Assembly (NCBI GenBank): GCA_900542465.1
Contig: UQNS01000006.1
Span: 1-64,000, forward strand
Source of the DNA: an uncultured Eubacteriales bacterium
GTDB lineage: Bacteria > Bacillota > Clostridia > Lachnospirales > Lachnospiraceae
Length of the DNA: 64,000 nucleotides
Reading direction: 5' to 3'
Under the pieces are notes generated by a model, which worked only from the letters and a program-made list of their open reading frames with translations, did no database searches and had not been told where the DNA came from. The stretch's first letter is position 1; every line of letters starts with the position of its first letter. This document shows, in pieces, positions 43,171 to 52,602 of the stretch. Position numbers and translations under genes: made by a program.

Positions 43171-43881
43171 TTACTTAAGCCAGTCTGATTTCTTTGCGAT
43201 CAACAGCGCCTTGAAAATATCAAGGTCATCAACAGTAGTCAGTTTAATATTCTTTTCGGAGCCTGATGAAAAATAAACAGGCTCCCCCATTTCGACCTTA
43301 AGAGTACAGGAAGCTACGGAGTTGGTGATCCCGGCTTCAAGGGCTCTTTTATGCAGGTCAGCTATTTCTCCAAGTATAAAACCCTGAGGTGTCTGGGTCC
43401 TCTTAAGGTTATCACGGGGATAACTTTTAGTTGAGGACGCGCCGTCAGTTGTTTCGAGCATGGCCTCGGCACATGGTATAGTAGCGATAGCGCACCCTTT
43501 ATCCTTTGTGGTGCCTATGCAGTCGGAAATGATCTCGCCGGAGACCATGGGACGAATAGAGTCATGTATCAGGACGATATCTTCAGGACTGTAATGTTCC
43601 ATAAGCTCATATATACCATTGCGAATGGAATCCTGGCCGTTTTCTCCTCCGGGAACTATATGCTTTAACTTGGATATATTAAACTGCTTTGCGTATGCAG
43701 CAAGCACATTCTCCCATCCTTCAATACATACGACGCCGATAACATCTATTTCAGGATGAGTCTGAAAGGCTTCAAGTGTGTAAACGATCACAGGCTTTTC
43801 ATTAACAGTAAGAAACTGTTTTGGAATATCCTGCCCCATTCTTTTGCCGGATCCTCCGGCAATGATCAGACTTATATTCAT
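43171..43881 (-). CDS. IspD/TarI-family cytidylyltransferase
   Basis: 236-residue nucleotidyltransferase that couples CTP to a sugar- or polyol-phosphate. Signature loop IIAGGSGKRMGQDIPKQFL at residues 7-25, VLIHDSIRPMVS (HD.aRP), LKRTQTPQGFILGEI. IspD (MEP pathway) and TarI (ribitol-5-P) are hard to separate by eye. The neighbours (epimerase, pentulose epimerase, divergent glycosyltransferase) favour a TarI-like role making a CDP-pentose or CDP-pentitol. AAGGGGAG upstream of the ATG; 18 bases before the AraD-like gene. Confidence 0.8.
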   Translation of the reverse strand: MNISLIIAGGSGKRMGQDIPKQFLTVNEKPVIVYTLEAFQTHPEIDVIGVVCIEGWENVLAAYAKQFNISKLKHIVPGGENGQDSIRNGIYELMEHYSPEDIVLIHDSIRPMVSGEIISDCIGTTKDKGCAIATIPCAEAMLETTDGASSTKSYPRDNLKRTQTPQGFILGEIADLHKRALEAGITNSVASCTLKVEMGEPVYFSSGSEKNIKLTTVDDLDIFKALLIAKKSDWLK

Positions 43882-43909
43882 AGCATTTCTCCCCTTATTA
43901 AGTCATTTT

Positions 43910-44953
43910 TTAATCTTCATATGATTCTAATGCGGCTCTGACACCATCAGTAAGTGAAAATACAGGTTTCCAGCCAAGAGAGAGGATCTTTCCGGGATCC
44001 AGAGAAGAGTTCTTCATAAGATTTCCTGACCTTTTTTCAAAATCACTGGCGTTTTCAAACACAACATTTACTCCGGATATCTTTGCGAATTCCTCTGCGA
44101 TATCTCTTATGCTTGCGGCAGAGCAGGGATCGGAGATATTGTAGGCGTTGGCGCTTTTTCCGTTAAGTAGTACATACAGACAGGCTGAGGCACAGTCGAG
44201 AGTATAACAATAGGAACGGATCTGACTTCCGGAGCTCTTTAAGATGATATCCTGTTTTCGGTATGCTCTTCTCAAAAACTGGGCAGATGCTCTGGAATCC
44301 GTATCGGTGATACTTGGTCCATATATATGTCCGGGTCTTAAGATCACCGTATCCAAGTCATATTCTTCATGGTAGGCGATGCAAAGTGACTCGCCGCTTC
44401 TTTTGGAGTTAGGATATGAAGCTCGGGGATTCAGGACATCCACATATCCGTAATCACTTTCATTAAAGGGACTGTTGTCGTTTTTGTTGCCGTAGATCTC
44501 ACTGGAGGATATAAACAAAAAACGGCTAAGGCCACCATCCGTAAATGAAGCAAGCAGGCTGTTAAGACCGCATACATTAGACAGGATGGTTTCAACAGGA
44601 TGTTTTAATATGCTTTCAGGATCTGAATTACTGGCGGCATGAATGACATAATCAGGCTTTATACTGCAAGACCATGGCTTTGCAGCGTCAAAAGGAATAT
44701 AAGTATAGTCGCAGCCTTCTGTAAAGCATCTGAAGCGCGACTGAAGTTTTATCTTATCTCTGCATGCCAGAAAAATTTTAATATTAGAGTCACGGGTCTT
44801 ATTAATGCGGAACAGAATATCGGCTATAGCAGAACCTATCATTCCGCTTGCACCTGTAATTAAGACAGATCTGTTAAAAAGAGATCCTATATCAGATAGA
44901 GTTTCAAATATCTTATCAACATCATCCCAATATTTTTTTGAATATTTAAGCAC
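43910..44953 (-). CDS. NAD-dependent epimerase/dehydratase (extended SDR)
   Basis: 347 residues. Rossmann TGASGMIGSAIADIL near residue 33, VIHAAS, FISSSEIYG, catalytic YPNSKRSGE (YxxxK) and RPGHIYGPSITD, as in UDP-glucose 4-epimerase/dTDP-glucose dehydratase relatives. It starts with GTG, preceded by AAGGACC. First gene of the reverse trio with the cytidylyltransferase and AraD-like protein. The substrate is presumably a nucleotide sugar, perhaps the CDP-linked product of its neighbour; this is inference. Confidence 0.85.
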   Translation of the reverse strand: MLKYSKKYWDDVDKIFETLSDIGSLFNRSVLITGASGMIGSAIADILFRINKTRDSNIKIFLACRDKIKLQSRFRCFTEGCDYTYIPFDAAKPWSCSIKPDYVIHAASNSDPESILKHPVETILSNVCGLNSLLASFTDGGLSRFLFISSSEIYGNKNDNSPFNESDYGYVDVLNPRASYPNSKRSGESLCIAYHEEYDLDTVILRPGHIYGPSITDTDSRASAQFLRRAYRKQDIILKSSGSQIRSYCYTLDCASACLYVLLNGKSANAYNISDPCSAASIRDIAEEFAKISGVNVVFENASDFEKRSGNLMKNSSLDPGKILSLGWKPVFSLTDGVRAALESYED

Positions 44954-45084
44954 TGGTCCTTAACCTCATTTTTCGCAATTACCTATGAAATACAGATAAA
45001 ATAATTATATATTTTTTCAAAGCTTATATCAACGTATCAATGCGAAGGGGAATATAAATCCGATCTGATATGTACGAAGAATGC

Positions 45085-45114
45085 TTCATATGCAGCGCCG
45101 TATTATGTTACAAT
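45085..45114 (+). promoter_or_regulatory. Possible promoter of the glycosyltransferase gene
   Basis: TTCATA (45085-45090), 18 bases, TACAAT (45109-45114), in the 194-base divergent spacer. The rest of the spacer is AT-rich without a clear repeat. Confidence 0.4.
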
Positions 45115-45147
45115 TCTACATAAATAAAAAGAAAAGCGGGAAAATAA

Positions 45148-46194
45148 ATGGAAAAGATTTTATCTATTTCAGTAGCATCATATATGGTGGAAGATTATAT
45201 AAGGGACACACTTGAATCATGTATTATTCCGGAAATAATGGATGATATAGAGGTGTTGGTCATAGTGGATGGAGTTTGTGACAGAACGCCGGAGATCGCA
45301 AAAGAATTCGAGAGCAGATATCCGGATACTTTCAGAGTGATAATCAAAGAAAATGGCGGTTATGGGACAGCCGTAAACAGAGGAGTAACTGAAGCGAGGG
45401 GGAAATACTTCAAATGTCTGGATGGGGATGATTCATTCAATAAAGAAGGGCTGAAGGACCTCGTTGATTTTCTGAAGGAGACGGATGCCGACTGGATAGT
45501 ATCTTCATATGAGAGACTGGAAGAGGGAGATCGCAGCCTCAGAGAAATAGTAGATCCGGTGGCTCCTTCATATAAGATGCGGGTGAACAAGATCGATTTT
45601 TATGCGGCAAGAGCAGATTTTAATGTGGAATGCGGAGTATGGCTAAATACTATAAGAACTCAGATATTAAAAGACCACCTTCCAAAACTTCCTGGGAAAT
45701 GTAATTTTACGGATGAGCTGGTAAATGTCTGTTTTCTGCCATATGTGAAGATATTTGCCTGTACATTTAAGCCGGTCTATAAATATTTGCTAAGAAAAAG
45801 ACCGGTAAGTGATTCTTCAAGAATGAAGCTGCTGCAGAATTTTATATTTATAAGAAAAAAACAGCTAGAGAGTTTCGGCAGGATGACAGGTGAGTATGTA
45901 GCAAATTACAGAAATTATAAATACAGGGTCAGGGTGTATTATCAGAAGCTCATATGGAATATTCTCGGAATGAAGCCATCTGCAATGATGCTTAAGGAGC
46001 TGAAGGATATAGAATCTTACTGCAGAGCCAAAGCACCGGCGATATATAAGGCTATGGAAGATAAAGAACAGCTGGGGAAAAAGGCGTTTATAATGAGTGC
46101 TCTGAGGAGGAGTAATTATGCATATCCGATAAGGCTCGTGGCGTACAGGTTCATGAAAAATTATATTGACAGAAGAGAGCATATTTCCGGATAA
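45148..46194 (+). CDS. Family 2 glycosyltransferase
   Basis: GT-A fold transferase of 348 residues. SVASYMVEDYIRDTLESC, VLVIVDGVCDRTPEIA, ENGGYGTAVNRGVTEARGKYFKCLDGDDSF contains the DxD-like DGDD motif. There is no membrane segment; the C-terminal ~120 residues are basic and helical (RNYKYRVRVYYQK). It probably builds a surface glycan or teichoic-like polymer, given the divergent cytidylyltransferase/epimerase trio. It is followed after 11 bases by a broken sensor kinase. Confidence 0.88.
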   Translation: MEKILSISVASYMVEDYIRDTLESCIIPEIMDDIEVLVIVDGVCDRTPEIAKEFESRYPDTFRVIIKENGGYGTAVNRGVTEARGKYFKCLDGDDSFNKEGLKDLVDFLKETDADWIVSSYERLEEGDRSLREIVDPVAPSYKMRVNKIDFYAARADFNVECGVWLNTIRTQILKDHLPKLPGKCNFTDELVNVCFLPYVKIFACTFKPVYKYLLRKRPVSDSSRMKLLQNFIFIRKKQLESFGRMTGEYVANYRNYKYRVRVYYQKLIWNILGMKPSAMMLKELKDIESYCRAKAPAIYKAMEDKEQLGKKAFIMSALRRSNYAYPIRLVAYRFMKNYIDRREHISG

Positions 46195-46205
46195 GGGGAG
46201 TAATT

Positions 46206-47735
46206 ATGCATATCAGTAAAAGGACTATAACTGCAGATATTGTATGTTTGATGCTTGTAGTTGCTGCCGGGATCATTCATGTAGTAATGTATCAGGCTGA
46301 AAACTGGTATGTTTCAGAGGATAATATTATATTTCTGCTTTATGCATCAGCATCTGTAACCTGGATATAGCAGATTAGAAGAAGAGTCATATCTAAGTGT
46401 GTAAGGGGCTATATGACAGGACTGGGAGTTCTGATGATCATATATATGGCTGTTCGTACATTCAGATGTGTTTATATTCCGGAAGATAATTTTGTCTCCA
46501 GATATTTATGGTACAGCTATTACCCGTTAACTCTCATAATGGTCCTGTTTATACTGTTTTCAGTCCTTCATATCGGGAAAGGTGAGGAAGAAGATATAAA
46601 TCCGAGATGGAAGCGTATGTATATTCCGGTCGTGATCCTGTCGGCTCTTATGCTTACCAATGATCTTCATCAGAAGATATTTTATTTTGAAGAGGGTATA
46701 AGTGGCTGGACTGAGGTCAATGTGAGGTATGGCCTTTTATACTTTGCAGAGCATCTGTATATATGGTCAGTAATGCTTGCGGCAATATTTATTTCATTTA
46801 TCCGCTGTTCCATAAAAAACAGGCGAAAATATATATGGGCGCCATTGCTTCCGCTTGTGCTGGGATTTATATACTCCATGCCGTATATTATCCACCTGGA
46901 GTGTCTGTCATATATCAGGATCGCAATAAACCTGCCTGAGATATCCTGTGTAATAATGGGAGTTTTTATGGAAAATCTTATTATTACAAGGCTTATTCCA
47001 TCGAATGATAATTATAATGAATTCTGGAGGACCGCATCTATAGGCGGAGGCATAGCAGATACAAGTGGCCGCGTGGTTATAAAGTCAGACAGATGGCCTG
47101 ATATCAACGTTGATGAGATAATAAGAGCCGGAAAAGATTCAGTACTGTTGGATAAGGATAAAGTTCTTAAGAGCAATCCGGTCTCAGGAGGTAGATGCTT
47201 ATGGATGAAGGATATTTCTAAAGTAAATGAGCTTAATGCAGAGCTTCAAGAATTGGGAGATATACTATCAGAAGAAAATACGATGATAGCCGCTGAGAAT
47301 AAAATGAGAGAAGAAGAGGCCCGCATAAAAGAGCAGTCAGAGCTTTATCGTAAAATATCGGTAAAGCTCCGGCCTCATCTGGACAGATTGAACCATATGC
47401 TTGAGGACCTTCCGGAGGAAGAGGAAGCATTCAGGGATACCATGAAAAAGGCTTCGATAATAAATGCATATATCAAACGCTATTCAAACCTTTTAATACT
47501 TCATGAAAATGATGCCAGTATTTCTTCAGATGAATTGAAGCTGTCAATTGAAGAGTCAATGTCATACATGGAAATGGCGGGGATCGAAAGTTACCTCATA
47601 TGGGATCTGAATGGAGATATAGATGCGAACAATGCGCTTATGCTTTATGAAAAGTTTGAAAATGCCGCAGAGTCATCAATGCAGTCGGCTGCTGCAACAA
47701 TGACAAGAGTTTCAGGAACTGATGAGAAGATCTGT
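46206..47735 (+). pseudogene. 7TM sensor histidine kinase remnant with in-frame TAG
   Basis: ATG 46206 (RBS AGGGGAG) opens a hydrophobic N-terminus, TITADIVCLMLVVAAGIIHVV. TAG at 46368-46370 follows SASVTWI, and the same frame resumes QIRRRVISK and runs on. About seven hydrophobic segments to ~47000 suggest a 7TM sensor, then a PAS-like strand (GGGIADTSGRVVIKSD), a long coiled coil (LNAELQELGDILSEENTMIAAENKMREEE as parts) and a dimerisation-like helix. It stops resembling a kinase where an ATPase domain should be and runs straight into the membrane start of a second kinase near 47735, so the catalytic domain is deleted. A start at 46413 would drop the first segments. Confidence 0.65.
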
Positions 47736-48912
47736 CTTATAAATGCGAAAAAGCTGCTGATTGCAGTCAGTGCAATATTAATGTCTGTAAGTTTTTTCGT
47801 ATCTCAGGTATTAGCCGATCTTGCATTGGAAAAAATGGGCGGTGATACTGATAAGCTTATTTCTCTGCAACTGGCAAAAGCTGTTTCACCGGAAGCAGCT
47901 TATGTTATCCTGGCAGGTCTGGTGGCATGTGAGCTGATACTCATAAAAAAATATATAGAACAGAGGAGAACTTCCCTGTCACGAAGTTCTATCAAGGAGA
48001 GCTTTTACAGTCTTCCGGATGGGGTCTGTTTTTCAAGTATGGACGGAATGCCGTTTCTTGTAAATCAAACTATGAATGAAGTGTGTAATGATATTTTTGG
48101 TACGACTGTAAGAAATACGAATGAATGTGACAGAAGGCTTGAGTAAGGGGAGGTCAGACCTGGTATTCACATAGACAGTACAGGCAGCGGGTATATCGTC
48201 AAAACTTCAAAAGCTGTCTGGGATATAAAATACACATTTCATGATCATATCAAGGAGATCACTGCAGTAAATATCACGGAAGAATACCATCTTACCGAAG
48301 AGATAAGAGAAGGCAATGAAAGATTGTTTCAGGGCAAATGAAAGACTCAAAGAATACAGCAGTAAAGTTGATTCATACATGAGAGAAAAAGAAATACTGG
48401 CAGCTAAAATAAAGGTCCATGATGATATAGGAAGGTCTTTGATTGCGTTAAAAACGTACTTAAATGAAGATTCAGATGACAGAGAGTCTCTTATAAGATT
48501 ATGGAAAAACAGTATACTTCTCATGAGAGGCGATGCGGAAGCTCATAAAGAAGCGGATGGATGGGAAAATCTGCTTCTTGCAGCAGAACGTCTCAATATA
48601 GGCATAGATATCGATGGAAAGTTTCCGGAGGACAGGGGGAAAATGGATATATACATTGACCTCCTGCTGGAATGTCTTACTAATACCGCTCGTCATGCCG
48701 GAGGAAACAGATTATTCTTTGCGCTCAGGGAAGATGAGGGTCATTATTATATAGACATAAAAAATAACGGTATCCAGCCTGAAAATGAGATAAGAAAGAC
48801 AGGCGGTCTGGCAAATATCGACAGAAGTATAGAACTGGCAGGCGGCAGGATGAGTATAGAAACTTTTCCGCAATTCGTCATTAAGGCGAGGCTTCCGAAA
48901 GGAGTAGTCTGA
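47736..48912 (+). pseudogene. Second sensor histidine kinase remnant with TAA and +1 frameshift
   Basis: Starts in frame with the preceding remnant: two membrane segments (LLIAVSAILMSVSFFVSQVL; YVILAGLVACELILIKKYI), then a PAS-like part (KESFYSLPDGVCF). TAA at 48144-48146 breaks it; the same frame resumes GEVRPGIHIDSTGSG and runs to ERLFQ. One extra G in 48332-48334 shifts the frame, after which ANERLKEYSSKVD, VHDDIGRSLIALK (phospho-acceptor His region) and an ATPase domain (LLLECLTNTARHAGG, GGLANI) follow to 48912. All parts are present but not as one protein. Confidence 0.75.
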
Positions 48913-48913
48913 T

Positions 48914-49207
48914 ATGGATAAAATAAAGGTCATGATCGTTGACGATCAATATGTACCAAGAGAGATGTTTCGGATGTATATAGAAGGCAGTGACAGGTAT
49001 GAACTTGCCGCCTGCATAAATTCTGCGGCATTTGCTCCGGCCTATATTATAAATGACAAGATAGATCTTATACTTATGGATATTCTTATGAATGATGGTT
49101 CTAACGGGCTGGAAGTAGCGGAACGTATCAAGAGGTCAGATCCGGAGATAAAGATCATTGCCGTGACGAGCATGCTTGAAGCGAATTGGATAAAAAAAGC
49201 AAAATGA
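48914..49207 (+). pseudogene. Response regulator, truncated after the receiver domain
   Basis: 97 residues: KVMIVDDQYVPREMFRMY (acidic pocket DD), phospho-acceptor aspartate in LILMDILMNDGSNG, then VTSML with the conserved T/S. It breaks off at ANWIKKAK-TGA, where NarL-type regulators continue with a GxxxFxxK strand and a LuxR-type HTH. The following sequence is the middle of a surface protein, so the 3' part of this gene has been deleted. It directly follows the kinase remnant (start 1 base after its stop). Confidence 0.75.
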
Positions 49208-49898
49208 AGAAAAGTTTACCTCAGGTAAATATAGATTTTCCGGCCGTGTCATAATGAGTGGAGAATCGGCGTTGACGCATATTCTGGCTAAGCCATTAAA
49301 AGTTTCAGTTAATGAGACGGTATGGGAAGAAGGAGGGGATCCTGTAAAGGAGCATAATTCATGGTACGATTTGAGATCCCCTGAAATAACGATTACAGAA
49401 GAACCTGCCGCCACGTATAGTGCATATATCGTTCCTCCGGTAAATGGAACGGTGAAGGTAAGTAAAATGACGGGAATAGCAGAAGGTGAGGAAATTACAT
49501 TAACGGTCACACCTGATGAAGGTTATGATTTTGCGGAACTATCGGTATTAGATGTTAATCTTGATAAATGGCCTTACTCTGGTTGGGGAGCAGGTATATA
49601 TAAATTTGCGATGCCGGCCTGCAACGTAGGTGTTGAAGCGAAATTAAATAAAATTCCGGTATCGTACACGATCTCATATGATCTTAATGGTGGAACGCTG
49701 TATGGAAATTAGACAAATGGACCGGAACCTTCAGAAAATTTAAAGCCTCCGGTGAAGTTAGAGGAAGTTAAAGTGAAAAAATCAACACCGGAGACCCGAG
49801 ATAACGAGGGAACACTTAAATGGATACTTGCAGCGGCAATTTCTCTTTCAGGAATAATAGGAGTTGCAGCAATAAGCAGAAAGAAAAAGAATTCCTGA
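49206..49898 (+). pseudogene. C-terminal fragment of a surface repeat protein with in-frame TAG
   Basis: The frame reads EKFTSGKYRFSGRV just past the response-regulator break, so the 5' part is missing. It continues through KVSVNETVWEEG, a beta-rich domain (PPVNGTVKVSKM, GEEITLTVTPDEGYDF) and the InlB-repeat-like SYTISYDLNGGTLYGN. TAG at 49710-49712 interrupts; the same frame then gives a Pro/Glu/Lys spacer, a membrane anchor (WILAAAISLSGIIGVAAI) and SRKKKNS to TGA 49898. The layout is like the SPATGD protein at the window end. Confidence 0.7.
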
Positions 49899-49934
49899 TG
49901 ATGCGGACAACTGGTCAAAGATATATAATTTAAG

Positions 49935-49966
49935 AAAAGGTCCATATCGACAGATATGGACCTTTT
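49935..49966. terminator. Bidirectional terminator before argG end
   Basis: AAAAGGTCCATATC (49935-49948), loop GACA, GATATGGACCTTTT (49953-49966). Perfect 14-base stem; serves the surface-protein remnant and reverse-strand argG. Confidence 0.9.
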
Positions 49967-50001
49967 ATATGTATTATTGAGGATATAGCGCCTAAATGAT
50001 C

Positions 50002-51222
50002 TTATTTATCATTTTCTGCGTCTTTCATCGCTCTTACTTTCATTGAGAGACCAAAAAGGTTGATGAAGCCGTTAGCGTCCTTGTGGTCATAAAGATCACC
50101 TGTTGTAAATGAAGCAATAGATTCATTATAAAGGGAGTTAGGTGAAGTAGTGCCGGCCTTGATGATGTTGCCTTTGTAGAGTTTGAATCTGACCTGACCG
50201 GTAACCTTTTCTTCAGTTGAATCAACAAATGCCTGAAGAGCCTCACGAAGTGGCGTGAACCATTTTCCTTCATAAACTACCTGAGCAAATTTATTGGCAA
50301 TATTGATCTTTTCAGCGTATGTATCACGGTCAAGGATAAGCTCTTCGAGCTGCTGATGCGCTTCATAAAGGATCGTTCCGCCTGGAGTCTCATAGACACC
50401 GCGGGATTTCATGCCGACAACACGGTTCTCAACTATATCTACTATGCCTACGCCATGCTTGCCGCCGAGTTTGTTTAATTCACGGACGATGTCGGAAAGT
50501 TTCATGGCCTTACCGTTAACAGCGACAGGCTTGCCTGATACGAAATCGATAGTTACATATTCACCTTCTTCAGGAGCATCTTCAGGTGAGTTGGAAAGAA
50601 CGAGCAGATGCTTGTAATCAGGTTCATTTGCAGGATCCTCAAGTTCAAGACCCTCATGTGATATGTGCCATATATTACGGTCACGGCTGTATGAGTCGCT
50701 TGATGATGAGAATGGAAGATTGATCCCATGGGCCTGACAGTACGCGATCTCATCTTCACGGGACTGAAGAGTCCATTTTTCATCTCGCCATGGAGCGATG
50801 ATCTTAAGATCAGGAGCAAGAGCCTTTATCGTAAGCTCAAAACGGACCTGATCGTTACCCTTGCCTGTAGCTCCGTGGCAGATAGCTGTAGCATTTTCTT
50901 TTCTTGCGATCTCTACAAGACGCTTAGCGATGAGAGGGCGTGCCATACTGGTTCCGAGGAGATATTTATCCTCATAGACAGCGTGAGCCTTAATGCATGG
51001 AAGAACATATTCGTCACAGAATTCGTCTGTTAAGTCTTCTATGTAGAGCTTGGAAGCGCCTGATGCAAGGGCGCGTTCTTCAAGACCGTCAAGCTCCTCC
51101 TCCTGTCCGACATCTGCACATACGCAGACAACTTCAGCGTTGTTATAGTTTTCCTGGAGCCATGGAATTATAGTTGTAGTATCAAGACCACCGGAATAAG
51201 CAAGAATAACTTTTTCTTTCAT
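50002..51222 (-). CDS. argG: Argininosuccinate synthase
   Basis: Joins citrulline and aspartate with ATP. P-loop AYSGGLDTTTII at residues 8-19, CADVGQEEEL, GTSMARPLIAK, CHGATGKGNDQVRFE and SSDSYSRDRNIWHISHEG. 406 residues. AAAGGA before the ATG. Divergent from argCJBD over a 299-base spacer with ARG-box-like motifs. argH is not in the window. Confidence 0.97.
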   Translation of the reverse strand: MKEKVILAYSGGLDTTTIIPWLQENYNNAEVVCVCADVGQEEELDGLEERALASGASKLYIEDLTDEFCDEYVLPCIKAHAVYEDKYLLGTSMARPLIAKRLVEIARKENATAICHGATGKGNDQVRFELTIKALAPDLKIIAPWRDEKWTLQSREDEIAYCQAHGINLPFSSSSDSYSRDRNIWHISHEGLELEDPANEPDYKHLLVLSNSPEDAPEEGEYVTIDFVSGKPVAVNGKAMKLSDIVRELNKLGGKHGVGIVDIVENRVVGMKSRGVYETPGGTILYEAHQQLEELILDRDTYAEKINIANKFAQVVYEGKWFTPLREALQAFVDSTEEKVTGQVRFKLYKGNIIKAGTTSPNSLYNESIASFTTGDLYDHKDANGFINLFGLSMKVRAMKDAENDK

Positions 51223-51310
51223 AAGATAAATGTCCTTTCTGACAGTGATGTCATAATTTACTTTAATTACATGAAACTATAATACAGGACAGGTAAAAAA
51301 TCAAGCACAT

Positions 51311-51360
51311 AAATGCATAAAAATACAAATAAACCGCAAAATATGCATAAATATTATAAA
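51311..51360. promoter_or_regulatory. ARG-box-like motifs on the argG side
   Basis: ATGCATAAAAATACAAAT (51313-51330) and TATGCATAAATATTATA (51342-51358) resemble the AhrC/ArgR half-site pattern (GAATAAAAATTCA). Each is an AT-rich imperfect palindrome around a TGCATAAA core, spaced about 29 bases, as expected for a hexameric arginine repressor. Confidence 0.5.
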
Positions 51361-51437
51361 GGTTTTGTAGATCGATATGTTTCGTTTATGATTGGAGATA
51401 TTATAAAAATATTTAGATCTACATAAATAAACAGGCC

Positions 51438-51508
51438 TTTACAAGTGAAAATATCTTGCTATAATGTAAAAATACAAGTTGAATATTAGTTGCATAATAT
51501 ACATAAAA
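51438..51508 (+). promoter_or_regulatory. argC promoter with overlapping ARG-box-like motifs
   Basis: TTTACA (51438-51443), 16 bases, TATAAT (51460-51465). Just after it lie TGTAAAAATACAAG and TTGCATAATATACATAAAA (51490-51508), the same TGCATAA-type core as on the argG side. AAGGAGGAAG then precedes the argC ATG. Confidence 0.6.
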
Positions 51509-51521
51509 CAAGGAGGAAGTT

Positions 51522-52565
51522 ATGATAAAAGTTGGAATCGTCGGTTCTACCGGTTATGCCGGCAATGAACTTGTCAGAATTTTATCTAACCATCCGGAGG
51601 TGAAGATAACATGGCTGGTGTCTAATTCATATGAAGGCAGGGCCTACGTGGATCTGTTTGGGAATATGACAGAGATCCTGGACATAGACTGCATAAAAGG
51701 AGAATTAGAGGATCTGTCGGAAAAGGTGGATCTTATATTTACAGCAACTCCACAGGGTTATCTGGCAGGCGCCGTCACGGATAAGGTGCTGGAGAATTCG
51801 AAAGTGATCGATCTTAGTGCAGACTTCCGTATTAAGGATGTAAATGTATATGAGGAATGGTATAAGATAGAGCATAAACGTCCCGATCTTATTGAAGAAG
51901 CTGTTTATGGACTTTGCGAGATAAACAGAGATAAGATAAATAAAGATACAAGACTGATAGCCAATCCGGGTTGTTATACGACTACGTCCATCGTTGCTCT
52001 CTATCCTCTTGTGAAGGAAGGCATTATCGATCCTGATTCGATAATTATCGATGCCAAGTCCGGATCCACAGGAGCGGGCAGGGGAGCTAAGACCGCCAAT
52101 CTGTTCTGTGAAGTCAATGAAAGTGTAAAAGCATACTCTGTCGGAACTCATAGACACACACCGGAGATAGAGGAACAGCTTGGATATGCGTGCGGCAGAG
52201 ATATAAAGCTTATCTTCACACCTCATCTTATCCCTATGGAAAGAGGTATCATAGCGACCTGCTATGGTGATCTCGCGGGAGAGTTTACAGAGGACGAAGT
52301 AAGGGCGTTATATGAAAAGTATTATGGAGATGAGAAGTTTATCCGGATCCTTAAGCCTGGGGTGATTCCGGAGACGCGTTGGGTGAGAGGTTCCAATTAT
52401 CTGGATGTTAATTTTAAGATAGAACCAAGGACCGGAAGGATCATTGCGTTCGGAGCATTGGATAACATAGTAAAAGGCGCGGCAGGGCAGGCTGTTCAGA
52501 ATATGAATATTTTATTTGGCTTTCCTGAAGATATGGGACTTAACCTTGTGCCGTTAATAGTTTAA
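51522..52565 (+). CDS. argC: N-acetyl-gamma-glutamyl-phosphate reductase
   Basis: NADPH reduction of acetylglutamyl phosphate to the semialdehyde. VGIVGSTGYAGNELVRIL Rossmann start, catalytic cysteine in ANPGCYTTTSIVALYPL, and KSGSTGAGRGAK, HRHTPEIEEQL, then PHLIPMERGI. 347 residues, standard. First gene of argC-argJ-argB-argD, whose order allows the cyclic acetyl pathway through ArgJ. Confidence 0.96.
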   Translation: MIKVGIVGSTGYAGNELVRILSNHPEVKITWLVSNSYEGRAYVDLFGNMTEILDIDCIKGELEDLSEKVDLIFTATPQGYLAGAVTDKVLENSKVIDLSADFRIKDVNVYEEWYKIEHKRPDLIEEAVYGLCEINRDKINKDTRLIANPGCYTTTSIVALYPLVKEGIIDPDSIIIDAKSGSTGAGRGAKTANLFCEVNESVKAYSVGTHRHTPEIEEQLGYACGRDIKLIFTPHLIPMERGIIATCYGDLAGEFTEDEVRALYEKYYGDEKFIRILKPGVIPETRWVRGSNYLDVNFKIEPRTGRIIAFGALDNIVKGAAGQAVQNMNILFGFPEDMGLNLVPLIV

Positions 52566-52602
52566 AATGAGTGCATCGTATTTTTATTAAGGAGATAATA
52601 TA

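Noticed and set aside
43171..43881. Firm call of ispD for isoprenoid synthesis
   Set aside because: Motifs fit IspD and TarI alike and the neighbours are sugar enzymes, so only the family is given.
22048..48146. Stop-codon reassignment in this organism
   Set aside because: In-frame TGA, TAG and TAA all appear, but almost only in genes that show other decay; the many intact genes use all three as normal stops.
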